Source: an uncultured Prevotellaceae bacterium (GTDB taxonomy: Bacteria; Bacteroidota; Bacteroidia; Bacteroidales; Bacteroidaceae). Taken from it: a DNA stretch of 64,000 nucleotides. Numbering within the stretch: the first letter of the stretch is position 1; each line of letters begins with the position of its first letter. The position numbers were made by a program, and so were the translations under genes. This document shows, one piece after another, positions 15,816-24,836 of the stretch. The notes under the pieces were generated by a model, which saw only the letters and a list, made by a program, of their open reading frames with translations, did no database searches and was not told where the DNA came from. The stretch lies in the NCBI GenBank assembly GCA_900316475.1, contig ONDA01000002.1, positions 46,859 to 110,858 of the forward strand. Direction: 5' to 3'.

Positions 15816-18800
15816 ATGCACCATCATAGATGCCTCCTGATAATAGCGATACTGCTATCCAGCCTGACCCACGGCAGAGCCCAACAAGCGGCCCTGCAAG
15901 GCAGCGTCGTAGATGTTGAGACCAAGCTGCCAATGGCCAGGGCTACCCTACAACTCTATCGCCCCGGCAAGAAGGACACCACCTTCATAGCAGGAACACT
16001 GTCGAATGTCAAGGGAGCATTCACGTTCGGCAACGTGGCGGCCGGCAACTACCTGCTGAAGACGTCGTTCTTAGGCTACGAGACACAGACGAAGGCCGTC
16101 AGCGTGGTGGCCCGCCGCACAACGGCGGTAGGACAGATTGCCCTGAAGCCGGAAGCCGTCCTGCTGAAGGAGGCCGTGGTGACGGCCCAGCTGCCGAAGA
16201 TGGTGGTGAAAGACGACACCGTCGTCTATAACGCCGATGCCTACAGCGTGCCCGAAGGGTCGGTCATCGAGGCACTGGTAGAGGCACTGCCGGGTGCCAA
16301 GATTGACGACGACGGCAAGATTACCATCAACGGCAAGAACGTCAAGAAGTTCAAACTGGACGGCCGCGACTTCATGACGGGCAACAACGACGCTGTGATG
16401 AAGAACCTGCCGAGCTACGTCATCGACAAGGTGAAAGCCTACGACGAGAAGAGCGACCTGAGCCGTATGACGGGCGTGGACGACGGCGAGGACGACTTCG
16501 TGCTGGAGTTCGTCACCAAGCGCAGCGCCCGCAACGGTCTGCAGGCCAACCCCGACATCGGCTACGGAACGGACAACCGCTACGGCATCCGTCTGACGGC
16601 CATGAAGCCCTTCGGTGCCGTGCGCTACACCTTCATGGGCAATGCCAACAACGTGAACGGCCGCAACTTCACCGGACGAGGCGGACGAGGAAGAGGCAAC
16701 AACCAGGGACAGCGCGAGACGAAAACGGGAGCACTCGACATCAGCTACGAAGACGGCAGGAAACTGAGAACCAGCGGACGTGTCACCTGGACACGCAACG
16801 ACGCCGACAACTGGAACCGCAACGCCTCGGAGAACTTCGTCAACACCCGTGGCGGCGCCTTCTCGAACAGCATCAGCCAAAGCTACTCGCGCAGCAACAG
16901 CTGGACGGGCAACATGAACCTGCAATGGACTATCGACTCGGTGACCAACCTGTCGTTCCGCCCCAATGCCAGCTTCTCGACGAACGACAGCCGCTCGGCA
17001 TCGACGTCGGCCTCGTTCAACGCCAACCCCTACGACTACGTCAGCGACGCCCTGAGCATCGAAGGCCTGAAGACGATGGCAGACAGCAGCCTCATCGTCA
17101 ACGACCGCCGCAACAAGTCGATGGGCGAAGGCAGCTCCAAGGACGTCAGCGCACAGATACAGCTCTACCGCCGCTTCGGCAACAAAGGGCGTAACGCTGC
17201 CGTCAGTGCGAACATCAGCTATCGCGACGGCAGCAACGACAACGGCAGTCTGTCGGCGGTACACCTCTACCAAAAGAAAGACCGCTTCGGCAACGACTCC
17301 ACCTACCAGACGAACCGCTACACGGCATCGGCCAACGACAACTTCAGCTACAGCTTAGGGATAACCTACACCGAACCGCTGCTCACATTCACGCCCAAGC
17401 CCGCTGCCGAAGACACGGTGTCAGGCGCTTCTACAGCGGGAAGAAACCGCGGACCCTTCGGCCGTCGCGGCGGCGGCAACCGCTCCTTCGGCGCCCAGGG
17501 ACTGTTCCTGCAACTGAACTACCGCTTCCGCTACAGCCATCAGAAGAACGACCCGTCGACCTACGACCTGCCCAACCTCAATGACGCGGTATTCGACAAC
17601 CTGATGAACGAGTACCGCGAGTGGGTGGCACTCTTCGGCGCACTGCCAAGTCCCTACGAGACCTACCTCAGCAGCCGGCTGTCGCGCTACTCAGAGCGTA
17701 CGGAATACGGGCACAACATTGACCTGCAGTTAAGAATGGTACGCGAGAAAATCAACATGAACGTCGGCGTGAGCATACAGCCGCAGAAGTCGCACTATGT
17801 ACAACAGTACTTGGGACGGCCGGTAGACACGGTGCGCACGGTGACAAACCTCTCGCCAACGCTGAACCTGCGCTACCGGTTCAACCAGCAGACCAACCTG
17901 CAAGTGCAGCTGCGCGGACAGACACAACAGCCGAGCATCACACAGCTGCTCGACATCTACGACGACACGAATCCGCTGAACATCTCAATGGGTAACCCGG
18001 GACTGAAACCGTCGTTCACCACCAACCTGCAGATAAACTTCCAGAAGCAGCGGGCACCAAAACTCGTTGAAGACAGCCTGGGCTACCAGATACCAAAGGC
18101 ACAGCGACACTGGAGTTTCAACACCAACGCCAACTGGCAGCGCACGAGCAACGCCATAGGTAACATCGTGACCTATAACGAGACTACAGGCGGACGCACC
18201 TCAAGACCGGAGAACATCAACGGCAACTGGAACGCACGCGTGGGGGCATCGTTCAACATCGGCCTGGACACACTGAACCGCTGGGACGTCAGTGGCGGCA
18301 TCAACGGCAGCTACAACCACCACATAGCCTACGTCAACCTGAACCGCACGGCGGAACCCGACCGTAACGTCACGCACAACTATAACCTCGCGCCATCGGT
18401 GTCGCTGAGCTTCAGAAACAAATGGCTGAACTTCTCGCTGAACACCCGTCTGACCTACGCACAGACCAAGAACCGGCTGCAGGCGTCGAACAACCTCACG
18501 ACATGGAACTACAACTACGGCGGCAACACACGCATCACCTTCCCATGGGGGTCGCAACTGTCTACAGACTTCCACTTCTTCAGCAAACGCGGCTATGCTG
18601 ACGCGAGCCTGAATACCGACGAGAAAATATGGAACGCACAGCTGAGTCACAGTTTCCTGCGCGGCAAGAAACTGACGGTGATGCTGCAGTGGTACGACAT
18701 ACTGCACGAACAGAGCAACTTCACCCGTACCATCAACGCTAACGGCTGGCGCGACTCAGAGGTGAACGCCATCACCAGCTACGCCATGCTACACGTCAGC

Positions 18801-18950
18801 TACCGCCTGGATATGTTTGGCGGGGGCGGCAAACGCGACGGAGAACGCGGCGGATGGGGCGAAGGGAACAGGCAGCGTGGCTTCGGCGGCGGGCGCGGCG
18901 GAGGCTTCGGCGGTGGCCGAGGGGGCGGCGGCCGTGGCGGCAACTTCTAA
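15816..18950 (+). CDS. TonB-receptor-like outer membrane beta-barrel protein with Gly/Arg-rich tail
   Basis: 1044 residues. A signal peptide (MHHHRCLLIIAILLSS... GRAQ) is followed by a carboxypeptidase-regulatory-like beta-sandwich (LQGSVVDVETKLPMARATL, about 28-110). Then comes a plug-like region (VPEGSVIEALVEALPGAKI, DGRDFMTGNNDAVMKNLP) and a long beta-barrel of alternating polar and aromatic residues. No TonB box is obvious. The last 45 residues are almost pure Gly/Arg/Phe (GGGRGGGFGGGRGGGGRGG). Such Gly-rich ends occur in this outer membrane family in Bacteroidetes. The ligand is unknown. Confidence 0.85.
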   Translation: MHHHRCLLIIAILLSSLTHGRAQQAALQGSVVDVETKLPMARATLQLYRPGKKDTTFIAGTLSNVKGAFTFGNVAAGNYLLKTSFLGYETQTKAVSVVARRTTAVGQIALKPEAVLLKEAVVTAQLPKMVVKDDTVVYNADAYSVPEGSVIEALVEALPGAKIDDDGKITINGKNVKKFKLDGRDFMTGNNDAVMKNLPSYVIDKVKAYDEKSDLSRMTGVDDGEDDFVLEFVTKRSARNGLQANPDIGYGTDNRYGIRLTAMKPFGAVRYTFMGNANNVNGRNFTGRGGRGRGNNQGQRETKTGALDISYEDGRKLRTSGRVTWTRNDADNWNRNASENFVNTRGGAFSNSISQSYSRSNSWTGNMNLQWTIDSVTNLSFRPNASFSTNDSRSASTSASFNANPYDYVSDALSIEGLKTMADSSLIVNDRRNKSMGEGSSKDVSAQIQLYRRFGNKGRNAAVSANISYRDGSNDNGSLSAVHLYQKKDRFGNDSTYQTNRYTASANDNFSYSLGITYTEPLLTFTPKPAAEDTVSGASTAGRNRGPFGRRGGGNRSFGAQGLFLQLNYRFRYSHQKNDPSTYDLPNLNDAVFDNLMNEYREWVALFGALPSPYETYLSSRLSRYSERTEYGHNIDLQLRMVREKINMNVGVSIQPQKSHYVQQYLGRPVDTVRTVTNLSPTLNLRYRFNQQTNLQVQLRGQTQQPSITQLLDIYDDTNPLNISMGNPGLKPSFTTNLQINFQKQRAPKLVEDSLGYQIPKAQRHWSFNTNANWQRTSNAIGNIVTYNETTGGRTSRPENINGNWNARVGASFNIGLDTLNRWDVSGGINGSYNHHIAYVNLNRTAEPDRNVTHNYNLAPSVSLSFRNKWLNFSLNTRLTYAQTKNRLQASNNLTTWNYNYGGNTRITFPWGSQLSTDFHFFSKRGYADASLNTDEKIWNAQLSHSFLRGKKLTVMLQWYDILHEQSNFTRTINANGWRDSEVNAITSYAMLHVSYRLDMFGGGGKRDGERGGWGEGNRQRGFGGGRGGGFGGGRGGGGRGGNF

Positions 18951-18952
18951 AG

Positions 18953-19879
18953 TCAGTCGGGTATCATAAAGTTGACAACCTCCTGCTCGACATTGACGCG
19001 GAAGACGCCGACGGGTGTCTTCATCAGACGGCCGTCAATGCCCACCAATGCGTGCTTGGCCTCATCGACGAAAACTTCACGGGTGCGGAAAGGATGGACA
19101 TTGCGGTGGTTGAGGAAACGGCCGGTAATGAGCAGCCACAATCCCTCGATGAGCTGTACCATCTCAGGATGATAGACTACCGAGACGTCGAGCATACCAT
19201 TATAAGGCACGGCATTGGGTGTCTGGCCGTAGCCTGGCCCTGAACCGATACAGACGGTCATCACCTTACGGTCGATAGTGTCGCTGTTGATACGCAACTT
19301 CATCTTATACTCCATACGGTGGAAGAACATCACAAAGAGCGACGAGATAAAAGATAAGGTACGCGAGCCAAAGAGACGGCGCGTCTGACGGCGCAGGTTC
19401 ATGATGTCGGCCGTCATACCGATGTTCAGACAGTTCAGGAAGTAGCGGTGACACTTCTCGTTTTTCTGGTTGGTATAGCGTATGCAGCCCAAGTCGACAC
19501 GACGCACACGACGTTTCGCCAGCCAGTCAACGGTCTGTTCCAACTTGTCTTCGTCGAACTGCCAGAAGCGGGCGAAATCGTTCATCACGCCGTTGGGAAT
19601 GACGCCAAGGGCTATCTCGTCGCGCAAGCTCTTCTCGACCCGCATCAGACAGTTGACGGCATCGTTCAGGGCAGAGTCACCCCCGACGACGATGATGGTC
19701 TTGTAGCCGTTGTTGATGAACATCGTCATCAGACGCTCCACGGAGTCGGCAGTCTCGCTCTGCACCATGTCGAAACAGATGCCGTGCTGCTTCAGCACTG
19801 CATCAATTTTCTCCCACCGCTTCTGCTTGCTGGTGAATCCCGTCTTGGGACAGTACAACACGCCCCATCTTGTAGTCAT
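18953..19879 (-). CDS. Diacylglycerol kinase-like lipid kinase
   Basis: About 308 residues. The DagK catalytic fold is shown by KTIIVVGGDSALNDAVNCL, GVIPNGVMNDFARFW and a C-terminal VGIDGRLMK. The usual GGDGTxNE is altered to GGDSALND, so catalysis cannot be assumed. I choose the start at 19879 (MTTRWG), where ATG overlaps the miaA stop as TAATG, typical of translational coupling; an in-frame Met at 19888 also exists. The 3' end is 2 nt from the convergent beta-barrel gene. Confidence 0.8.
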   Translation of the reverse strand: MTTRWGVLYCPKTGFTSKQKRWEKIDAVLKQHGICFDMVQSETADSVERLMTMFINNGYKTIIVVGGDSALNDAVNCLMRVEKSLRDEIALGVIPNGVMNDFARFWQFDEDKLEQTVDWLAKRRVRRVDLGCIRYTNQKNEKCHRYFLNCLNIGMTADIMNLRRQTRRLFGSRTLSFISSLFVMFFHRMEYKMKLRINSDTIDRKVMTVCIGSGPGYGQTPNAVPYNGMLDVSVVYHPEMVQLIEGLWLLITGRFLNHRNVHPFRTREVFVDEAKHALVGIDGRLMKTPVGVFRVNVEQEVVNFMIPD

Positions 19880-20790
19880 TACTGCCATAGTTCTATGATT
19901 CTTGTTATTTTATCTTCCATCGGCAACGTGGCGTCTATCCAGTGGATGGTGAAGCCGCGACGCTCCATACCGCGGAACCAGGTCATCTGACGCTTGGCAA
20001 ACTGGTGGATGGCTATCTCCAGGCGCCGGAACATCTCGTCGTAGGTTGTCACGCCCGTGATGTATTCCGTCACGTACTTATACTCTAAGCCGTAGTAAAT
20101 CAGGTCTTCGGCCGGTATGCCCTCATCGAGCAGGACGCGCACCTCGTCAATCATTCCCTCGTCCAGACGAGCCTTCAGCCGACGGGTAATCTTCTCGCGG
20201 CGCAGTTCGCGGTCGATGTTCACACCGATAATCAGCGACGGTACCGGCGGCAGTTCGCGCAGCGGCACAGGATGCTCAATATTGTATGTCTCAATCTCAA
20301 TAGCACGGATGGCACGCTGACAGGAGTCGACGTCGGTCTTGTTATGCATCGTCGAACCGCTCTTCGCTTTCAACGCAACGAGCATCTGTGTCAGCTCGTC
20401 TAACGTCTTGCCCTCGAGACAGGCACGCAGTGCCGGGTTCTGAGGGACGGGCGACAGGTGATAACCCTTGAGCACCGCCTCGATATATAGTCCCGTGCCG
20501 CCACAGAGAATCGGCGTCACTCCCCTACTCTGTATATCCTGATAGGCATCGTAGAAGTCCTGCTGATACTGAAAGAGATTGTACTTCGTACCCGGCTCAC
20601 AGATATCAATAAGATGATACGGCACATCGCCATAGTCGGCCAGGTCCTTGCCCGTTCCGATGTCCATCCGGCGATACACCTGCCGGGAGTCGGCAGAGAT
20701 AATCTCGCCGCCGATTCGCTGAGCCAGCGCTGCCGCCAGCGGTGTCTTGCCGCTGGCCGTCGGTCCGAGTATGGTAATCATCTGCTTCAT
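19879..20790 (-). CDS. miaA: tRNA dimethylallyltransferase
   Basis: 303 residues. It adds a dimethylallyl group to A37 of tRNAs reading UNN codons. The P-loop GPTASGKT (9-16), ISADSRQVYRRMDIGTGK, CGGTGLYIEAVLKG and a basic C-terminal QFAKRQMTWFRG are all family hallmarks. The promoter is unusual: its -33 box is the loop of the gapA terminator, and its -7 box ends only 9 nt before the ATG. Confidence 0.96.
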   Translation of the reverse strand: MKQMITILGPTASGKTPLAAALAQRIGGEIISADSRQVYRRMDIGTGKDLADYGDVPYHLIDICEPGTKYNLFQYQQDFYDAYQDIQSRGVTPILCGGTGLYIEAVLKGYHLSPVPQNPALRACLEGKTLDELTQMLVALKAKSGSTMHNKTDVDSCQRAIRAIEIETYNIEHPVPLRELPPVPSLIIGVNIDRELRREKITRRLKARLDEGMIDEVRVLLDEGIPAEDLIYYGLEYKYVTEYITGVTTYDEMFRRLEIAIHQFAKRQMTWFRGMERRGFTIHWIDATLPMEDKITRIIELWQ

Positions 20791-20798
20791 TACGTCGG

Positions 20799-20829
20799 CA
20801 AATGTACAAAAAAAAAACCGTCCGACAAA
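20799..20829 (-). promoter_or_regulatory. miaA promoter embedded in the gapA terminator
   Basis: TTTG (20829-20826, the hairpin loop), 19 nt, TACATTTG (20806-20799). The predicted leader is about 5 nt, so translation starts near the 5' end of the mRNA. Confidence 0.75.
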
Positions 20830-20838
20830 ATCGGACGG
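20808..20838 (-). terminator. gapA terminator
   Basis: On the minus strand CCGTCCGA, loop TTTTG, TCGGACGG is followed by ten T. With the A-rich and T-rich flanks it could work in both directions. Confidence 0.92.
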
Positions 20839-20861
20839 CTATTTTTTACCTTTGACGGAGA

Positions 20862-21887
20862 TTATTTCAGCTCAGCGAGGTACTTGATGGTGCGAACCAT
20901 CTGAGAAGTGTAAGAGTTCTCATTGTCGTACCAAGCAACAACCTGAACGAGAGAGTTGCCGTCGCCAATCTTGCTGACCATGGTCTGGTTAGCGTCGAAC
21001 AGCGAACCGAACTTCATACCGATGATGTCGCTCGAAACGAGCTTCTCCTCGGTGTAGCCGAACGACTCGTTGGTGGCAGCCTTCATGGCAGCGTTGATGT
21101 CCTCAACAGTCACCTCACCCTTGACAACAGCGTGCAGGATGGTGGTAGAACCTGTGGGAGTCGGAACGCGCTGGGCAGCACCAATCAGCTTACCGTTCAG
21201 CTCGGGGATAACGAGACCGATAGCCTTGGCAGCACCGGTAGAGTTAGGAACGATGTTCTGAGCACCGGCACGAGCGCGCTGAACATCACCCTTGCGCTGA
21301 GGACCGTCGAGAATCATCTGGTCGCCAGTGTAAGCGTGAACGGTGGTCATGATACCGCTCTGGATGGGAGCGAAGTCGTTCAGGGCCTTGGTCATAGGAG
21401 CCAGACAGTTAGTGGTGCAAGAAGCAGCTGAGATAACAGTGTCGGCGGGAGTCAGGGTCTTGTGGTTCACGTTGTAAACGATGGTGGGCAGGTCGTTGCC
21501 GGCAGGAGCAGAGATAACAACCTTCTTAGCACCAGCGGTCAGGTGGGCAGAAGCCTTCTCCTTAGAGGTGTAGAAACCAGTGCACTCCAGAACGACGTCA
21601 ACACCCAGCTTACCCCAAGGCAGCTCAGCAGCGTTAGGAACAGCATAGATAGTAATCTCCTTACCATCGACGATGATAGAATTGTCGGTGCAGTCCACAG
21701 TGTGCTTGCCCTCACCGAACTTGCCGCAGAAACCACCCTGAGCGGTGTCATACTTCAGCAGGTGAGCCAGCATCTTCGGGCTGGTCAAGTCGTTGATTGC
21801 TACTACTTCATAACCTTCAGCCTCGAACATCTGACGGAATGCGAGGCGACCGATACGGCCGAAACCGTTAATTGCAACTTTTGTCAT
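20862..21887 (-). CDS. gapA: Glyceraldehyde-3-phosphate dehydrogenase
   Basis: 341 residues. Glycolytic NAD-dependent oxidation and phosphorylation of glyceraldehyde-3-phosphate. Rossmann motif INGFGRIGR at the N-terminus, catalytic [12 protein letters not shown], substrate-binding VPTPTGS, and [12 protein letters not shown] at the end. A TAACTTTG -7 box lies at 21978-21971. It is a single-gene unit with a strong terminator. Confidence 0.97.
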   Translation of the reverse strand: MTKVAINGFGRIGRLAFRQMFEAEGYEVVAINDLTSPKMLAHLLKYDTAQGGFCGKFGEGKHTVDCTDNSIIVDGKEITIYAVPNAAELPWGKLGVDVVLECTGFYTSKEKASAHLTAGAKKVVISAPAGNDLPTIVYNVNHKTLTPADTVISAASCTTNCLAPMTKALNDFAPIQSGIMTTVHAYTGDQMILDGPQRKGDVQRARAGAQNIVPNSTGAAKAIGLVIPELNGKLIGAAQRVPTPTGSTTILHAVVKGEVTVEDINAAMKAATNESFGYTEEKLVSSDIIGMKFGSLFDANQTMVSKIGDGNSLVQVVAWYDNENSYTSQMVRTIKYLAELK

Positions 21888-22142
21888 TTTTTTGTTTCTT
21901 CTTAAATGGGTTATACCTATTTGTGATTAAAAATTTGCGTCTTAGAAACACTTTTTATTGTTTTCGAGCGCAAAGTTACAAAAAAATTCCTATATTTGCA
22001 TCCGAAATCAGTATTAATTAAAGTGAAAAGTGCGGTGACTGGCGCGAAAACTGAGATATGTCAAGTCAGAAGGCCAGCTATTGCAAAACACAGATGACAA
22101 TTTTTACATTATATGATTCGTTAAACTTTAAAATTTAGAATT

Positions 22143-22538
22143 ATGGGATTTATTAAAGAGTTCAAAGAATTTGCCATGAAGGGCAACGTGATGGACATGG
22201 CTGTCGGTGTTATCATCGGTGGCGCGTTTGGTAAGATTGTCAGCTCGCTGGTCGATGACATCCTGATGCCGCTGGTCGGCGTCGTCACCGGCAACATTGA
22301 CTTTACCAAGTTAGCCGTAGAATTCGGCGAGGGCGATTTTGCTGCCAAGCTGACTTACGGAAACTTCATCCAGAACGTTGTCGACTTCCTCATAGTCGCC
22401 TTCTGTATCTTCTTGATGCTGAAAGGTATCAACAAGCTGAACCGCAAGAAGGAAGAGGCTCCTGCTCCCGAGGAGCCCAAGGGTCCCACGCAGGAAGAGC
22501 TGCTCGCTGAGATTCGCGACCTGCTGAAGCAGAAGTAA
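22143..22538 (+). CDS. mscL: Large-conductance mechanosensitive channel
   Basis: 131 residues. Two transmembrane helices ([36 protein letters not shown]) flank a periplasmic loop. The N-terminal amphipathic helix [15 protein letters not shown] and the C-terminal helical bundle [14 protein letters not shown] are typical. It opens under membrane tension to release solutes. The promoter is not clear: a TATATTTG box at 21991-21998 lies about 145 nt upstream. The spacer 21888-22142 holds no gene. Confidence 0.96.
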   Translation: MGFIKEFKEFAMKGNVMDMAVGVIIGGAFGKIVSSLVDDILMPLVGVVTGNIDFTKLAVEFGEGDFAAKLTYGNFIQNVVDFLIVAFCIFLMLKGINKLNRKKEEAPAPEEPKGPTQEELLAEIRDLLKQK

Positions 22539-22559
22539 ACCACCAGGTAAAAACAGGAA

Positions 22560-22590
22560 GCCCGCCGACGTTGGCGGGCTTTCTGCGTTC
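22560..22590 (+). terminator. mscL terminator
   Basis: GCCCGCCGACGTTGGCGGGC (22560-22579) followed by TTTCTG. An identical hairpin occurs at 24804-24823. Confidence 0.85.
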
Positions 22591-22651
22591 TAAGCCATAT
22601 CTTCCGGTCTTAACGCGCTTGGCAGAACGCCTCGCAGCCCGTCACCATACC

Positions 22652-24790
22652 TTATTTATATAGTTTCTTTCCGTTCTTGATGATGATGCCTTTATACGAG
22701 TCGTCCACACGCTGCCCAGCGAGGTTGTAGATACCGCCGGTGCTGCGAGCAGCAGGAGCCGTTACCGACATGATGCCAGTTGTCTGAGGACGGTTCTGCA
22801 CCCGCTCGGCCTCTGCCCATGCGTCGGCGTCCGTTCTCAGGTCGCTACCCAGATAATAGCCTGTGTTGGTGGGCTGGTTGTAACCGATATTCTCGTTCAG
22901 ACAGCCCATCCAATAGCAGTGGTCGGTCATAAGCCATGGGAACTTGTGACTGGTGGGATACCAGGTGGAGAAGATCTTGATGTCTGCAAGTCGGGTGACA
23001 TCGGGCAGGATAATCTCCTCGCGCCAGTCACCGAAGATATCGCCATACCACGAGGGGTTCGACTTTGTGCCGTTGATGAACGTCTCCGAGTAGCGATACA
23101 TCGTAAAGGTGCGGCCGTACTTCGGGCTCTGTATGATATTGTCCTCAATGAGCTGTCGCGAGAGGTTACCGTCGAACCAAACGGCCATGCCGCAGCCACC
23201 CTTCTGCCCCTTGGTATTGATATTGGTCTCAGTGCCGTCTTGCTTGATATAGTTGCCTTGATAGTAGAAAAACTCGCAGCCCGGATATTCGGGGAAGAAA
23301 TCGCCCACCAGACAGCGGCCCATATCGTTGGGTTCAGCACCGTCCTTTTTCCAGATGACGGCACCGTCACGGGCATCATGGAGTGCCACCATCGTCTTGC
23401 CCGACTCCAGGCAGTGGAACATCTGCAGGCCCTCACGCTCAGGCAGGAATTTCCCCACGTGGTTGGCATCGCCGTGCCCTAAGCGTGTGTTCCAGAGGCC
23501 GATGCCGTCGTGGTCGACGGCCATCGAGCCATACATCACCTCGTCCAGTCCGTCGCCGTCGAGATCGGCCACGTTCAGCGAGTGGTTACCCTGAGCGGCA
23601 TAGGTACTGTGTTTCTGGCCGTCCTTGCCCGTTCCCTTGTCGTTGGTGTCGAAGCGCCAGCGCTTTGTCAAGACGGGAGAACCATCCTGTACACGGTAGT
23701 CCCAAGCCTCAATGACGGAGCGGTCATAGACGCCGCGCCCGATGACGACGGATGGCAGTCCCGTCTCGTCGAAGCATCCCACGCCCACACGGAAGGAGCA
23801 GGCCCGCTTCCAGTAGTCGTCGCCCCAGATCTTGCTGGTCTCGCGGGCTATGAAGTTGTCGCGCGCCAGCTCACGGCCCGTCTTGCCATCGATGATGCTG
23901 ATGAACTCCGGTCCTGCCGAGTTGTAGTGATCCACCCATCCGGGGTCGGCGGTGTTCAGGTTGCCCCATGTACGGTAGTCAATCTTGCCATCGCCGTTCA
24001 CATCGGGAATCTCCGTGCCGTCGCCGAAGACAGTACCCTCACAGGTGCGGATGGCCATCTCGGCACAACCGTCGCCGTCGAAGTCGGCCACGGCAAAGCT
24101 CGACGAGTTGCCGAGGATGATGCCCGGTCCGCCCTTCACGCGCCACAGCAGTGTGCCGTCGAGCTTATAAGCGTCCCAGATGACCGCCCAGAGACAGTCT
24201 TTCTGCGAGTAGCTGGCGCCCGAACCGTCGCTGACGATGTTGCCGCTGGCATCCTTCACGCTCTGAAGGCGCTTCACCACAATCTCGAACTCGCCGTCGC
24301 CGTCGAGGTCGCCCACGCTCACATCGTTGGCCGTATAGACAATCTTACCCGTATTAGCATACACGTCCTTCGTGTCGGCCAGCGGGATGCTGATATAGGG
24401 TAGTCCGCCGGAGACCTGCGCCTTCGTCAACGTGAAGGCGGAGAGCGTCTCGTCGCTGCCCGCGTAGGTCAGGCGGTAGTGGTTGTCGCTGGTCTTACTG
24501 GCCGAGCCGTCCTGAAAGCAGGTGCGGTTGCGAATGTTTGTGGCAATCTTCTTCTCAGCCCCCGTGCCGATAGCGCGGTAGAGGTCGAAACTCGTATCAG
24601 CATTGTCGCCCGGCAACATACGCCACGATACGAGCACCTTGCCCGTATGCTGCTGGTAGTCGCCTAAGGAGGCGTCCTTCTTGCCGTTAATACTTGCCCA
24701 AAGTGCCCTGTCACCGAGGCTATTAGTCTGTGCCTGCCCCATATTCGATATGAACAAGGCAGCAATAAAAGTTAGTGTTGATAGTTTCAT
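22652..24790 (-). CDS. Rhamnogalacturonan lyase, PL11 family, secreted
   Basis: 712 residues with signal peptide (MKLSTLTFIAALFISNMGQAQ). It has the eight-bladed propeller of PL11 with several calcium-binding loops (DLDGDGEFEI, DFDGDGCAEM, DVNGDGKIDY, DLDGDGLDEV). Motifs such as GNHSLNVADLDGDG, RLGHGDANHVG and WYGDIFGDWREEI are typical. The enzyme cleaves the rhamnogalacturonan I backbone of pectin by elimination. The C-terminus IYNLAGQRV...IIIKNGKK is the sorting-type tail. It is a single gene; an identical terminator hairpin lies before and after it. Confidence 0.95.
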   Translation of the reverse strand: MKLSTLTFIAALFISNMGQAQTNSLGDRALWASINGKKDASLGDYQQHTGKVLVSWRMLPGDNADTSFDLYRAIGTGAEKKIATNIRNRTCFQDGSASKTSDNHYRLTYAGSDETLSAFTLTKAQVSGGLPYISIPLADTKDVYANTGKIVYTANDVSVGDLDGDGEFEIVVKRLQSVKDASGNIVSDGSGASYSQKDCLWAVIWDAYKLDGTLLWRVKGGPGIILGNSSSFAVADFDGDGCAEMAIRTCEGTVFGDGTEIPDVNGDGKIDYRTWGNLNTADPGWVDHYNSAGPEFISIIDGKTGRELARDNFIARETSKIWGDDYWKRACSFRVGVGCFDETGLPSVVIGRGVYDRSVIEAWDYRVQDGSPVLTKRWRFDTNDKGTGKDGQKHSTYAAQGNHSLNVADLDGDGLDEVMYGSMAVDHDGIGLWNTRLGHGDANHVGKFLPEREGLQMFHCLESGKTMVALHDARDGAVIWKKDGAEPNDMGRCLVGDFFPEYPGCEFFYYQGNYIKQDGTETNINTKGQKGGCGMAVWFDGNLSRQLIEDNIIQSPKYGRTFTMYRYSETFINGTKSNPSWYGDIFGDWREEIILPDVTRLADIKIFSTWYPTSHKFPWLMTDHCYWMGCLNENIGYNQPTNTGYYLGSDLRTDADAWAEAERVQNRPQTTGIMSVTAPAARSTGGIYNLAGQRVDDSYKGIIIKNGKKLYK

Positions 24791-24803
24791 CTTATGGTTA
24801 AAA

Positions 24804-24823
24804 GCCCGCCGACGTTGGCGGGC
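24804..24823 (-). terminator. Terminator of the exported-protein operon
   Basis: The same 20-bp hairpin GCCCGCCGACGTTGGCGGGC as at 22560, here between the stop of the BspA-like gene (24837) and the start of the PL11 gene. On the minus strand it runs into TTTT. Confidence 0.8.
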
Positions 24824-24836
24824 TTTCTCTTGTTAG

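Noticed and set aside
16071-17273. 400-codon minus-strand frame within the beta-barrel gene
   Set aside because: Valine- and alanine-rich shadow translation with no recognisable family.
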